Below are positions 20,175 through 30,578 of a stretch of 43,674 nt of DNA, piece after piece (within the stretch, counting starts at the first letter, position 1; each line of letters begins with the position of its first letter). This stretch comes from Chara braunii. Lineage: Eukaryota; Streptophyta; Charophyceae; Charales; Characeae. The notes beneath the pieces were generated by a model. The model searched no databases. It saw only the letters and a program-made list of their open reading frames with translations, and was not told the origin of the DNA. The DNA is taken from NCBI GenBank assembly GCA_003427395.1, contig BFEA01000335.1, positions 772,770 to 816,443 on the forward strand, read 5' to 3'. Position numbers and translations under genes: made by a program.

Positions 20175-21213
20175 GTGTTTGGCGAGTCTCGGGTAGAAGT
20201 GGGAGAAAGCGTAAATTCAAGAGTGTATGAGAGATGTCGAAAAGGGAGGGGATATTCTTTTCGTATATTTGAAGAGGAGAAAGAGAAAATCTCGAAGGCA
20301 TCACTCCTTCCTTACTTCCATCTTGAAACTGCAAAGAAAAGTAGTACTTTGTACCATCGAGATATGAGCTTTCTTATTAAACTGCTGACAGCCGTCAAGG
20401 AGTTCAGTAGGAAAGCAACACGTGATTTTCTTAAGCGTCTTTTGTATGCGGCTATTAAGAATGGATATGGTTTTAATTTGTATGCAAAGCTAGTCGTAGG
20501 AGTTAAATATGATGATCGAGTGAGCTTGGCGGGGGTCCGTCGGTTATGTGATGAGATGATTGATAATTTGGGTTTCCCATATTTTGTGAGTGAAGTTTTT
20601 AAGAAAAAAGTCAGGGTGGTATGGGTTAAGAACCCATCCACCACGGATGGCCTGTGCAACCATCGTAAGGCCGCCCGCAAGGACGTGCAGCACTTGCACG
20701 AGATATAACCTTCCCAGAGTGGAAGATCATGTAAAGTGTTGATCGAGTGAAGTTGACGGGATCCCAAACTATCTTTGGAACTCTAATAACATACTGAGGG
20801 CCGGACAGAGACACAGGGCAGTGAGTTTGGCACAAAAACTGTCCGACAGTTTTGGAAATTGGAAACCTGGACCAAAGACCTCAATGAGCTTTTGCAGCAC
20901 AAATGTTGAGAATTGCTGCAGCAGGACAACGTGGAGGGAAGGCGACGTGTCGTTGGAAGATGTGTTGAGGTTGAAACATCTGTTTTCAGAGCTGTTTTTT
21001 TCTCCGGTAGACCGAAATCCAAGGCAATTAGTCCTCATGCGCCCGCAGATGTATTTGGAGGCAGTGAATGATTTGTTTGTAAGAAGTGATGGGTATGTGG
21101 TTGTGGGCGAGACCAAAGGGAAGGTATGGAAGAAAGCGAGGGCTGATTTTAAACAGCGGAGACTGGACAAGATGGGAGGTTGGAAGGGAAAAGGGAGTGT
21201 GGGGTATGCATAA
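20175..21213 (+). pseudogene. PLE2: linker with Cys cluster before the reverse transcriptase
   Basis: Three frames share the span. 20175-20708 is rich in predicted helix (LLTAVKEFSRKATRDFLKRLL). Around 20,656-20,735 another frame reads ACATIVRPPARTCSTCTRYNLPRVEDHV, comparable with the PLE1 Cys/His cluster. 20821-21213 contains LAQKLSDSF, a VLRLKHLFSELFFSP stretch and a YLEAVNDLFVR segment, the likely counterpart of the region just ahead of the PLE1 reverse transcriptase. Function is unknown, perhaps template or target binding. Confidence 0.5.
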
Positions 21214-21955
21214 GTGTTACCGAAGCAGAAAGACTTGTCCCGCTTCCGACCCATATTTCCTACCTTCAATGAGCCTACTAACCACATTTGTAAGAAGGTG
21301 GCAAAGGCTTTGAATTACCTTTTGAATCAGCTGCCAGAATGCACAAACTTTAATTTGAAATCTGGTGGTAGCTTGGGTGACAAGTTGAAGAAAGGCAATG
21401 TTTTTTTGAAAAAAGCATATCTCAACGTGAGAGTCATGGCTGCATCCTACGACATTAAGGATATATTCAGCCGACTACCCCATCAGGAGATTCGGCAAGC
21501 CGTTGATTGGATTTTGAGCTGTTTTTGTGAAGTGGAAACAATAAGAGGGTGTGTGGACGACAGATTCAAAAGGTAGAGGGGCGTCCTTCGGGTGGATGGA
21601 TTTGGCAAAGTGGTGGACGGTGACTAGGGAGGAGATTCGAAGCGTTGTTGATTTTGAGCTATCTCATACCTACACCAGTGCGTCGAATGTGTTGTTGAGG
21701 CAGGTAATCGGAATCCCGATGGCAATGAGTACCAGTCTGCCACTTGCATGCAATCTCTGTGCGCATGCAAAGTGGAGGTTTCTGGACTCCTTGGGAAAAG
21801 ACCGAAGACTAGCGTATGGGGTCAGACTGATGGACGATGTCTCTATTTTTCTAGCCTATAAGCAAGGGGACGGGCATGCGATAGCTAGAGCAAACAGAAT
21901 CAGACTGGTGTTCGAAAGATGCTATCCAAAGGCGCTGACCCTTAAGGACCGATGA
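21214..21955 (+). pseudogene. PLE2: reverse transcriptase palm
   Basis: The frame from 21214 has KQKDLSRFRPIFPTFNEPTNH (fingers, matching KHKDTARWRPIRPSYSEP of PLE1) and motif A SYDIKDIFSRLPH (Asp codon 21451). A frameshift near 21,560 leads to RGASFG, ELSHTYTSASNVLLRQVIGIPMAMSTS (motif B; the usual IPMG is IPMA) and GVRLMDDVSIFLAY (motif C, catalytic D-D at 21833-21838). CYPKALTLKD follows. It is clearly Penelope-type: IGIPM, LPH after motif A, LMDD. The element's own insertion (21963-22444) separates this from the thumb. Confidence 0.85.
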
Positions 21956-21962
21956 CAAATCA

Positions 21963-22444
21963 TGTGACAAGGCTGAGGCAGAGTAGCGAGGCCGGGAGGG
22001 AGAGAGGGAGAGAGTGAGAGCACACACATACTCACTCAACTCGACACGGACTCGACTCGACGGACACAGACACAGAGAGGCAAAGTCACAAAGTTGCGAA
22101 GTCGCAATCTTGGATTCCGAACACAATGTCACAGCAAGTCACACTGAAGCACAAGCACTGAGGCCGAAAACTGAGTCCCCAAACTCAGCTCGAGTCCGAG
22201 GGCAGAAGTGCAATTTGCCTCGGGGCTGAACTGAAAATCGAAGGCCTGAGCCTGGGCGTCAGAATGCTGGATGGCGCCAAGTATCGAAATCCGAAAGTGC
22301 TAGAGGCGGGATTTGAGAACGGGCGCCAACTGCAGAGGGCGCCAACAGTCAGGAACTGAGATCAGAAACTTCAAAAAAAAATGGAATAGCAGCCTGGCGG
22401 GTGGTAACCTGCGGACCAGGGATCGAGCCCTGGCTGAGTCCGTA
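21963..22444 (+). mobile_element. 482-bp insertion in PLE2 with 8-bp target duplication
   Basis: The pseudo-LTR copy runs straight from the CYPKALTLK codons into SWDFLG. In the full unit, 490 extra bases interrupt the same place. The repeat ACAAATCA stands at 21955-21962 and again at 22445-22452. The insert holds GA-rich and CA-rich tracts and a poly(A) run (22374-22382). Its last 60 bases contain TAGCAGCCTGG and GGATCGAGCCC, which look like the A and B boxes of a tRNA-type pol III promoter. No protein is encoded. SINE-like or other non-autonomous element; class uncertain. Confidence 0.7.
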
Positions 22445-22445
22445 A

Positions 22446-22860
22446 CAAATCAGCTAGCTGGGATTTCCTGGGCTGTGCCTTGGAAGTGTGACCTCCTTTT
22501 CCGTATTTGGGAAGCTTCCAGAAAACAAAAAAACAGGACAGTATTTGGTCGACGCAGGACCTGTTTTTTTGGACGGGACAAGACTTTGGGTCTTGGTCCT
22601 CGCGAAAGCAAAAGCTAGCAGCTGTTACCGGGTGGCTTTTTCGGATCGATCACAACATGGCTTTTTCGGATCGATCACAACACGACGGATCGGGCCCAAA
22701 TCCTGGGACAGCTGCTTACCCTCAGAAGGGCATTTCGGGCCAAGAACTTTCCTGATCGATTTTTCGCAAAAGGACTCAGGAACTTTGTGTGGAATCGAGA
22801 ACCAATTTGGAGGCTCACAGCAAGCTTGCTTTGCGATGAAGACAAGTACGAACGAGTAGA
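22446..22860 (+). pseudogene. PLE2: reverse transcriptase thumb and C-terminus
   Basis: It resumes with SWDFLGCALEV, a TGA, FPYLGSFQKTKKQDS, TGQDFGSWSSRKQKLAAVTGWLFRIDHN and, in another frame, the LGQLLTLRRAF and WRLTASLLCDED segments also seen in the pseudo-LTR. A 26-bp stretch (around 22633-22680, GGCTTTTTCGGATCGATCACAACA) is repeated here but single in the other copy. No C-terminal nuclease follows. Confidence 0.7.
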
Positions 22861-23092
22861 CTCTTTAGTATATATAGGTACTGTAGTCCGCAGTATAGTC
22901 CTCTTTTGACATGGCACCGAGCTATCGCCTGAGATTGGGGAAAGTGCAGATGGGAGAGGCATGAGTGTAGGGAGAACCTACGGTGGGAGTTAGGAGGATT
23001 CTTGAGTCGTCGCCTGTCGCGGCCTACTCAATCAAGCTTTTGTCATTCTGAATTGGACTCTGATCTTGTGATCACGTTTGTGTATTCTCACC
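22861..23092 (+). other. PLE2 3' untranslated end
   Basis: It matches 17941-18187 closely (GTAGTC-GCAGTATAGTCCTCTTTTGACATGGC and the final 'gtattctcacc'). I looked for a hammerhead core in both copies, as many Penelope-like elements have one there, and found no convincing one. Confidence 0.7.
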
Positions 23093-23106
23093 CTCAAGGC
23101 AAGGGA
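23093..23106. repeat. Target-site duplication, right (PLE2)
   Basis: Identical 14-mer to 17417-17430. Confidence 0.85.
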
Positions 23107-23109
23107 GGC

Positions 23110-23345
23110 CAAGTTGGCCAGTTCAGAAAGGTCACAGTCCGGTACCTTTAGGAGTCAAGTCCAACAGGCACCCGGTAAACAGTCGCTTCCCGAAGGCAAA
23201 AGTTGCATTCTGTAAGCAAAAGTCACGTCTCATATTGAAAAGTCATGTCCCACAGGCAAAGGACACTTCTCCAAGCAAAAGTCGTGGTCCAGAGGCAAGA
23301 GTCACAACCCAGAGTCAAAAGTCATGTTCCACAGATGAAAAGTCG
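23110..23345. repeat. Degenerate minisatellite, about 25-28-bp units
   Basis: About seven units of the type AAAAGTCATGTCCCACAGGC, for example near 23217, 23240, 23278, 23300, 23320 and 23338. Unit length and sequence vary. Confidence 0.65.
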
Positions 23346-25330
23346 TGACTCACAGACCCGAGCAGCAGCACACCAATGGAAATTCGGGGAAAGTACCAGG
23401 CCTTGACATTCTGAAGCAAGCAGACCGTGGGCATGTGGTACCGGGTCCAAGTCAAGCCAAAGGAAGCAGAGGCTGGGACGAGTTGAGGCTCAGTCCAAGT
23501 CAATATCAAGGACTGGCCAGTCACATTTCGGGGAGATTGCTCATTCGTGAGGAGTGTGGAAGTGCTGCTGAAGCACTTGTGCGCTATCTGCGAGTAGCAT
23601 GCACGCGAGAACCCTGCTGGGCAGTGCTGCACTGAGAGGGAAGGCGGGCATAGCCGCATATGTCAGTCGTAGGGATAGAGCTGAGTAGCAGCGGATGTAT
23701 TCAGAGTCAAGATTCTCAAGTAGAGAAAGAGAGAGAGCACATGCATGAAGAAGGCCAGGAGGGACAGAGAGAGAGAAGACAGAGAGAAAGAAAGAGAGAG
23801 TGAGCCAGGGAGAGAAGAGAGTCACCTACCTTAGATGAGGATGCTGGTATTGGGTTGCTGAATTCTGTGCTGTTGAGCGCTTGGTGACTGGATCTCCGAA
23901 ACTGTTTAGTGTGATAGTTTGTTGGAATTTCTAAGCTGCGCATATCTGGACGTTGCATCTCGCGACTCCAGTGTGTATTTTGTGTGCTCAAGGTGTCGAG
24001 CAGTGAGGCTCAATGCATGGTGGTTGTTCACCGAATGCCATCCCCCCTTCACGCCATCCCTGCTGCTGTGCTGGGTTGGAAGTTGTCTTCTCCTTGTTCT
24101 TGTTCCCCATCTATCCGCCGCCACCTCTCCCCCCAAGCTGGACTCTGATGTTTTCCAAAAAAAAAGCCGGACTCTGCATGCTCTCAATTGATGCAGTACA
24201 ACCGTGCAAGCAGGGGGGGTGGGAAAGACGTAGCCTGCTTTCTGGCTTTCCCAGATTGGGAGGGTGGAACCCCCCTCCCGCCCAGCCTGTAAGGCCCAGC
24301 TGGACAGACTTCGTAAACTGGATGGAAACATGTATAACCTGGTAGAAGTCATGCCATCCAAGCTGATGTAGTCGAGACATGAAGATGTCTGCATGAGCAT
24401 GACAACTGAAAACAGTAGATGTCTGTATGCGCATGGCCAATGTCTAGCTATGTTCCATCAGGGACTGAACACCAATTGCAGAAAATTCCAGGGGGTACTT
24501 TCATATTAGCCCACTATATGAGACTTTTATTTAAAGAGGATGGCAGGCAGTTACTGATTGGCAGGAAATACCCAGAATAGCCTTGCGTCCACCCGAAGAC
24601 TATCTCCACAGTCTCGAGTGGCTCTACCAGTTCACATACTCCATATGTAGAAAGCCACCAGTACAGTTAGGATTGTTATGAACAGTTGTTCATTGGAAGC
24701 ATATAGGTCAATCAACACCTATTGTCAACATGAGGCAAAAGTTCCTCACAACAGCACTTCATCTTGGCCAGCAGATAGTTGACAGGCTTGAGAAAAAAGG
24801 ACATTGTGAACTAAGAGGGACAAGGGCATGATTGCAACTGCCCATGCCAAACCAGTCTCCGCACGTATGCTCATTTGGACAGTCATAAACCCAATCAAAG
24901 TGCCGATCAATGGCAAACATGGATTTCTCCAACATGAAAAGTGGCATTTGCATCCTTTTCCCTCCAAGGTTCGAGTCCCCAAAAAGGATTATAATACTGT
25001 GTGCGAGTTTTCTTGACATGGCAAGTGGCAATTGCATCCTTTCCTCCAACCAAACCTGGAGAGGTTTCAATCCCCAAAAAGGATTAGACGATTGTGCATG
25101 AGAGTGCTACAGCACATCATCACATGCACATCACAACAAACAGAGATGATAATGCGACGGGCCGATGAATAGGTTTCTTCAAAGACCACAAATAATCTTT
25201 TGATAGGCACATCATGAACACAGCAGGCAACGGAGACGAAACAGAGATCATAATGCGGACGGGCCGATGAATAGGTTTCTTCAAAGATCCCAATAATCTT
25301 TTGCTAGGCACATCATGAACACAACAGGCA
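23346..25330. other. Non-coding stretch with tandem repeats
   Basis: 23700-23820 is GA-rich. 24,945-25,085 contains two loose copies of a block with TGGCA-TTGCATCCTTT and CCCCAAAAAGGATTA. 25,141-25,330 contains two close copies of a block of about 100 bp (GGGCCGATGAATAGGTTTC...GGCACATCATGAACACA). Short frames show no domains. Confidence 0.6.
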
Positions 25331-25531
25331 GAGCTTAAGATAGAGGACAGGCACAGAAACTTTTAACTGACTGCACGTGACTGGTCAAGATAAAGATATG
25401 GACGAATTCAGCCCCAGCAGACTGGTGCCAGTGGAACAACACAGACACCAAGCACACAATAGCAAAAGCGAATGATGGCAGTAAAGTGGGTATGAGGGTT
25501 GGCAGTGAGGGAGTAGTAGTAGTTGATACCT

Positions 25532-26081
25532 GGCTAGCATTTCTCAGATGGTAGAAGTGATGTCTGGCGACAGGTGTCTTGTCAAGGGAAGAGGAGAAAA
25601 GCGGTGAAGGAGTCTGGCTCGGCCACTGGTGGTTTGACGATGCCACACTGTCCGGGGTCTCACCAACACTTGCGGGAGTCGTTTGGCCACGGCTGAGAGT
25701 CCTCCTGCGATCCCCGCCACAAGGGTGCATTGCCAGGTCAGCGATTACAGAAATACGGCAGCACAGCCACTTGGCGATGGACCTTTTCTTTCGGTTTGAG
25801 GAATTGTCGCTGCAGTTGTCCCCCTTCCTTGAACCGAGCCGCCGCAGCCGGTAGAAGAGAGAGCAGAGGGAGTTTGAAGACGGTGCACTCACTTTCACAA
25901 CAGCAGTAGACACAACCGATGACGGTGGCATGATGCTTCTTTCGGCGCTCAACTCTTTCACTTCACTTCTTTCTTTGTTGTCGTCTTCATCATCTTTTCC
26001 GTCTTTCTTTTTCTTCCGTCGTGCAAAGCGATGCTGTTGACATTGTTCCCTCACCCGCCACTGCCTGACGTTCCGCACCAA
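25532..26081 (-). CDS. Possible exon of an unrecognised protein
   Basis: The longest open frame of the window (248 codons, 26081-25335). The first part is basic (RRKKKKDGKDDEDDNKERSE), then Ser/Thr-rich with no known domain. I end the candidate at about 25532 because the minus strand there reads GCTAGCCAG followed by GTATCA, a good splice-donor context, and because the sequence beyond becomes hydrophobic and repetitive. A second donor-like AAAGTGAGT lies near 25890. A pyrimidine-rich tract upstream (26,100-26,150 on minus) could precede a 3' splice site. None of this is proof; it may be a chance open frame. Confidence 0.25.
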
Positions 26082-26084
26082 TAC

Positions 26085-27600
26085 CCAAACAGATGCGGTT
26101 GGAAAAAGAAAAAAAAAGAAAAAAAAAAAAAAGAAAGAGAGAATGTTGCTGAGCAGGGCAAGGGTGGACGGCCACCAGTGCCAGCATTCACCACAGCTCC
26201 AAAATGAGATAACCGCACAACATGTGCAGCAAACATGTCAATGGAGGTGAGATGAGGCCAGCCGACACCACAGGAGAAGGGGTGCAAGAGGGCCGCAAGG
26301 CATGGGCAACAGTCCAGGGCACTGTGACGTGAGGTGTACACAATGCAGTTCCGTTGACACAAAGAGACTGAAACATGAACAATGATTTGCACAGCAGATT
26401 GTGGAAGCATACAACATACAAGCGACGAGCTGCACATTCAAGGTCCTTGACATCCTTAAGAAACAATGATTCCATGACGATCATCCATGCGCAGATAGAT
26501 ACACTTGTCGAACCATCCATCCATCCTCCCTTTCGTCCACTATCCATGCAAGCATCGACGATCTGCAAATACACACCCCTCCTGCATAAACTTTATTTTA
26601 TTGCAAGTGTAATTAACACACATGAGCAACCATTACAAATCAGTTGCCGAAACATAATTCATCCACATACCAGAAGTGTGGCATATGTCCATGTGGACAC
26701 ACACACACACACAAACAGCCTTGTACATGCACATATATGAATATATACAGTCACCATCGCGGCGTTAAAAAGACTTTACAGTGGAACCACAGACTGACCA
26801 ACGACCACTGATGAAGGTCATAAGTGCAGCAATGTTATCCGTCCAGCAAACAAACAACGGCATCTTCACGCATACACCATCATACAAGCATAAATTAGCA
26901 AGACTTACTGACACGTACTGACGTAAATACACACATACACAGTATTGTTTGTGTGGACATGCGTCATTGTGAAAGGATACACACAAGCACAAGTATTGAC
27001 AGAAAAACATCACTGACACAGCGATATTATCAGACAGTGACATCCTCACACACACGTTATTTTATAATCATGATTAAGCACAGTACTGAAATATACTGGC
27101 ATAAATACAGATATGTACACAAGTACTATTCATGGCAATTTCATGCAACAAGCACGCGCAAACACAAACACAGCTAAATGTGCACACACATGCTGACACA
27201 AATACAGATACATAACTACTAGTCATTCCCACACACACATGAACAAACACAACTACACGTGCACACACACTCGAACAAATAAAGAAGCATGAAGAAACAT
27301 GAAGAAACATAAAGAAACAAACGCTGCACGATTTACAAATTAACTCCATGATTCTCTCTACTACTGCAGGAGTTTGGCAGAACGAGCTGCGACGTGGAGA
27401 CAGTATCACGAGAAATGTTACAATGTCAACACAGCAAGCACACTCTACACATATCAACTCAGTGATTGCTTTTCCTTTGCTAGTTGGGTGGAGCTGGGTG
27501 AAAGTCTGGTTGAGGGCTCCATCCTGAATTAACAAGAAATGTATACATCGTCAAACAGAGCTGCCCGGTAAACCGTAGGCAGAGAGGGCGAAGAGGACAA
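26085..27600. other. A-rich and CA-rich non-coding stretch
   Basis: Poly(A)-like run at 26103-26136, (CA)n at 26695-26712, and many short ACACA tracts through 27,300. 'gaagaaacat' recurs at 27,291-27,316. No gene is supported. Confidence 0.6.
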
Positions 27601-27616
27601 CAAACAAGGGGCCGTG

Positions 27617-27676
27617 ACAAACTGTTTCGTCGGAGTTTCGCCGACTCATCAGGAGGCTGAACCCTCAACAGTCTGC
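27617..27676 (-). ncRNA. Type III hammerhead self-cleaving ribozyme
   Basis: On the minus strand all catalytic-core elements are present: CUGAUGA (27652-27646), GAAA (27628-27625) and a UH cleavage site (U 27668, U 27667). Stem II GUCGG/CCGAC (27645-27641 with 27633-27629) closes a 7-base loop. Stem I GAGG/CCUC (27666-27663 with 27656-27653) closes a 6-base loop. Stem III pairs 27668-27676 with 27625-27617 in nine consecutive pairs, two of them G-U, and is open at its end, which makes it type III. Predicted cleavage is 3' of base 27667 (GUU, less common than GUC but allowed). Type III hammerheads are known from plant viroid-like satellites and from retrozymes, small retrotransposons that spread through circular RNA. 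I could not identify a second copy or flanking LTRs here. Confidence 0.85.
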
Positions 27677-27679
27677 AGA

Positions 27680-29365
27680 ATCCCCTAACTGATTACACTG
27701 TAAGTGATAATCCACCTTAACCCCGGTTGTGGTTAATGAAACGGATTCCACCTTTCGCAGTAGCTGATGCAGATCCCAGGGCTCGATCCCTAGTCCTCAC
27801 TTCACCTGTGTACAGTATCTGAGTCGACCCTGAGAGTTGAACCCCTGACTTGTGGATTCGCAGTAGTTGGTAGGCTGTCGTAGGTCTGTAGGTTGTAGGG
27901 GTTCGATCTGTAGACCTGTCGTTTGTAGGTCTTAGCAGGTCCTAGGAGTCGTAACTGTAGCTCTTCCGAAGGGTCAAAGTCATAGCTGCTGTATTCCTGA
28001 AAGGTCAAGGTCGTAGCTGCTACGGTACCGAAAGGCCAAGTCTACGGACTTCCGGAAGGCCCGGAAGTGGCCTTTCGGAGCTTGCTCACGTTTAGACAGA
28101 GGCAAGTGGGCAAGTGGCGAGGTCAACTGCAGTACGTCGGCAGTGCTACGGCGGTGAGTTGACAATGCGTCCCCATGCAGTCAGTGGTATCAGTCCCAGT
28201 CAGTCAGGGTCCAGTTAAGCAAGTACCGTGTGGGACTGTGTGCACCCAGGGCATGGGAAATGGGCAGACCAACAAGCTACAGAAGTATAAAGTAAGAGGC
28301 AGCGACCAGTCGTGCATTCATTCGCCGCGTAAGCCATGCGGAAGCGCTGCTACAGCGTCTTGTGCGAAGGTGGTCTGCAGGTTGCCCAAAGACGAAGTGG
28401 GCTGAAGGGAGATCGTAGCCATAGTCAGTAGTGGTAGTGCGGCCATAGCCGCTGTAGGAGGAAGTGAGATAAGTGTGTGTGTGTGGTGGTATTCAGGGTG
28501 ATCCAGAGTGCACGTGTGTGAACAGTGGGGTTGGACACAGCGACGAAGGCTGGGATGTTCAGGCGCCGATGCGCCATAGCCTGTTGAAGTGAACTTGCAT
28601 CTGAACGGCGTTCTTGATTTCCATATCTCTAAGCTTTGAGTGGGTTTGCATGTATGTGAAGTGGAAGTGAAAGCGAGTTTGATTGCATTAAGCATCAACG
28701 ACTGCCCGACAATTGATACCCTGAGGTGGGCAGGCTAAGAACACCAAACAATAAAAAAACTGCTCAACGCTACTAACGGAGCCTAAGTTGGTGTGCTTTC
28801 CCTCCACTACTTAGATGTTAAGTTCGCAAATCAACTCTGGCGCGATTTCCCGATAGGAAATCCATGGAATCAAAAAGAGCTTCCCCCTACGGCATTTCGC
28901 CTTCCATTATGTCCTTTCATCCTCAACGTCGAGGCATCCACCCAATGCATTGTTTTGAATATAGCAGGGGCCCTTCATGCCCTAGTTCAGAGGTCAATCA
29001 ACACTTCCTTCGTTTATGCCTTTGCCAATCCGATCGTACCATCAGAAGCGATGACAATTATTTATACATAGTATTTCTTAGGAGGATGACATCCATGATG
29101 TGCTGTTGGAGTAACATTGCTAATCATGGTTATAACGAGACCTGCTAATTGTAAACCACATTAACGCGGAAGGTTTTCCTTGAGCTAAACCTTTGATCCT
29201 CACTTCGACTGACTGAATTCCTAATGGAATAGCAGCCCGGGCTTATTCCTCGGCAGTAGTGCAATGAGCCCAGTCCGGAGAGACGCTCATCAATGTCAAG
29301 ATGCAGTATGTCTCAGCACAAATACGTCTCCAAAAATCGTACAAGTAGTCAGGTAGCCCAATGTC
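27680..29365. other. Non-coding stretch with tRNA-arm-like and short tandem repeats
   Basis: Near 27777-27799 the minus strand reads AGGGATCGAGCCCTGG, also found on plus at 22418-22433. 27,966-28,040 has just over two copies of a 31-bp unit (GAA-GGTCAA-GTC-TAGCTGCT). TGGTATCAG at 28183 resembles the first bases of an initiator-tRNA primer-binding site. 'tggaatagcagcc' at 29226 is shared with 22382. No gene is supported. Confidence 0.55.
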
Positions 29366-29369
29366 ACGT

Positions 29370-29926
29370 TGTCGGTGTGGATACCCTTACAAGGCTATAC
29401 GCCCTGGTTTTTGCAAACGACAGAGAAAAAGTTTGGTTTGAGGTTTAAGAGTACCGCACGAGTCGCGGCTGTGATTTACGTCGGCTAAATGGTTGACTAG
29501 AGTAGGGGGTATGGGTGCGCGCGGACTTAAGGCGCACATGTGATCTCTCTTTCTTTTGATGATCGTGAAGTCGGCGTTTGGTTGCTGACTAAGTTTTAAT
29601 TTCTGATTAAACTAGGATTTAAAAAGATTTTGTCTCCTAATTGGTGTATTTATCTATGACCTGTATGTACGTGCGGAGGACGGCGTCAACAACAATGCGA
29701 CTTTGAAAATGTTTCGGTAGATCTGCGCATCGCGCAGTATTAGCTTATTTAGGTGTCGGTCGAAGCCAGACCCAACCTTGGGCCTAGCGCTATTGGTTAT
29801 AGTGCCAGACTTTTAACAGGGGGATTCGGGGATAGAGGCCGACGGTGTCGGTGTAGGAATACTGGAACGGCGCGAAAAGACCGAGGGGTTGAGGGCCCGA
29901 TGGGGCAATTCCCCCTGGTTTTGCCG
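29370..29926 (+). repeat. Direct repeat R1 (possible LTR)
   Basis: It starts TGTCGGTGTGGATACCC and matches R2 at 30579-31217 in the same order of blocks: ATACCCTTACAAGG-TAT-CGCCCTGG-TTTTGCAA at the start, G(T/C)GCGCG mid-way, a tRNA-like segment, and GAGGGGTTGAGGG...CCCC with GTTTTG at the end. Just past its end GGGCATCAGAGC (29931-29942) matches the initiator-tRNA primer-binding site TGGTATCAGAGC at ten of twelve bases. That fits a 5' LTR. Confidence 0.55.
29780..29853 (+). other. tRNA-like segment in R1 (lysine-type)
   Basis: GGGCCTAGCGCTATTGG resembles a tRNA D-arm/A box; GCGCTA and TAGTGC pair perfectly around TTGGTTA. CCAGACTTTTAACAG follows and resembles the anticodon loop of tRNA-Lys(UUU). 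GGGGATAGAGGCC resembles a T-arm/B box. The acceptor and anticodon stems do not close, so this is not a functional tRNA gene. It could be a pol III promoter or a SINE-like head. Confidence 0.45.
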
Positions 29927-30578
29927 TTAGGGGCATCAGAGCGGTACTAGCAGTTTCTCTTTCCTCATTCGTCATATTCTGACGATTAAGAAGTTTCTAA
30001 ATATTTTTATTATCTGTTGTTGAGTATTATTAAAAATTTTTGCTCTGGCATCCATTGACTTGGACGCAACTCTGGATTTGGGGGTCGTCGCGACGGTCGA
30101 GGGCCTTGAGCACGCATCTTTTTTTCGTTGACTTATGGGTTCCGGCGTGGCAGGGTGTTGGCAAAAATTCCTCCATCTAGCCCATCTTAAGATGCGGGCC
30201 TAGGAAGTCAACGTGCACGCAAGCTAGTGGGTGGGTTGCCCACGAAGCGACGGGAACCTATGAGGCGGGAGTTGTTGCGGGTGCACCGTCCGCCAATCGC
30301 GACCTGTTGTGAGAGGTTTGAGTGAGGGTTTGGCATTGGGCCGTGTCCACCTAAAGCCACGCTCAAGCGCACAATCAGAACCACGCCTTGGACTTTGTGG
30401 CCCGCCAAGAGGGGGTTCGGTAGAGGCGCGGTACTGACGAGGGATTGTTAGTCAGACTTGAGCAGAAGAGCGAGAGGCTGATCAAGCTAGCTACTAGCTC
30501 GCGCCTTCAGAGGCCCTTTAATAGTTGATGCGATTGCCGATGGGCGAAGCCTGCACCGTCGTTATCCAAAGGAACCGG

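Larger units (their letters stand above)
17431..23092 (+). mobile_element. PLE2: Penelope-like retroelement with truncated tandem 5' copy
   Basis: The insertion is bounded by 14-bp target duplications. It begins with a 5'-truncated copy (17431 to about 18187) that starts inside the codons of the reverse transcriptase catalytic Asp-Asp motif and runs to the 3' end 'gtgcattctcacc'. A full unit follows (about 18188-23092) and ends in the same sequence. A partial copy placed head-to-tail before a full one is the pseudo-LTR arrangement known for Penelope-like elements. The full unit encodes, in order, a CCHC knuckle, an SAP-like segment, a GIY-YIG domain, a Cys cluster and a reverse transcriptase, all with frameshifts and stops. 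It therefore looks inactive. Confidence 0.85.
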
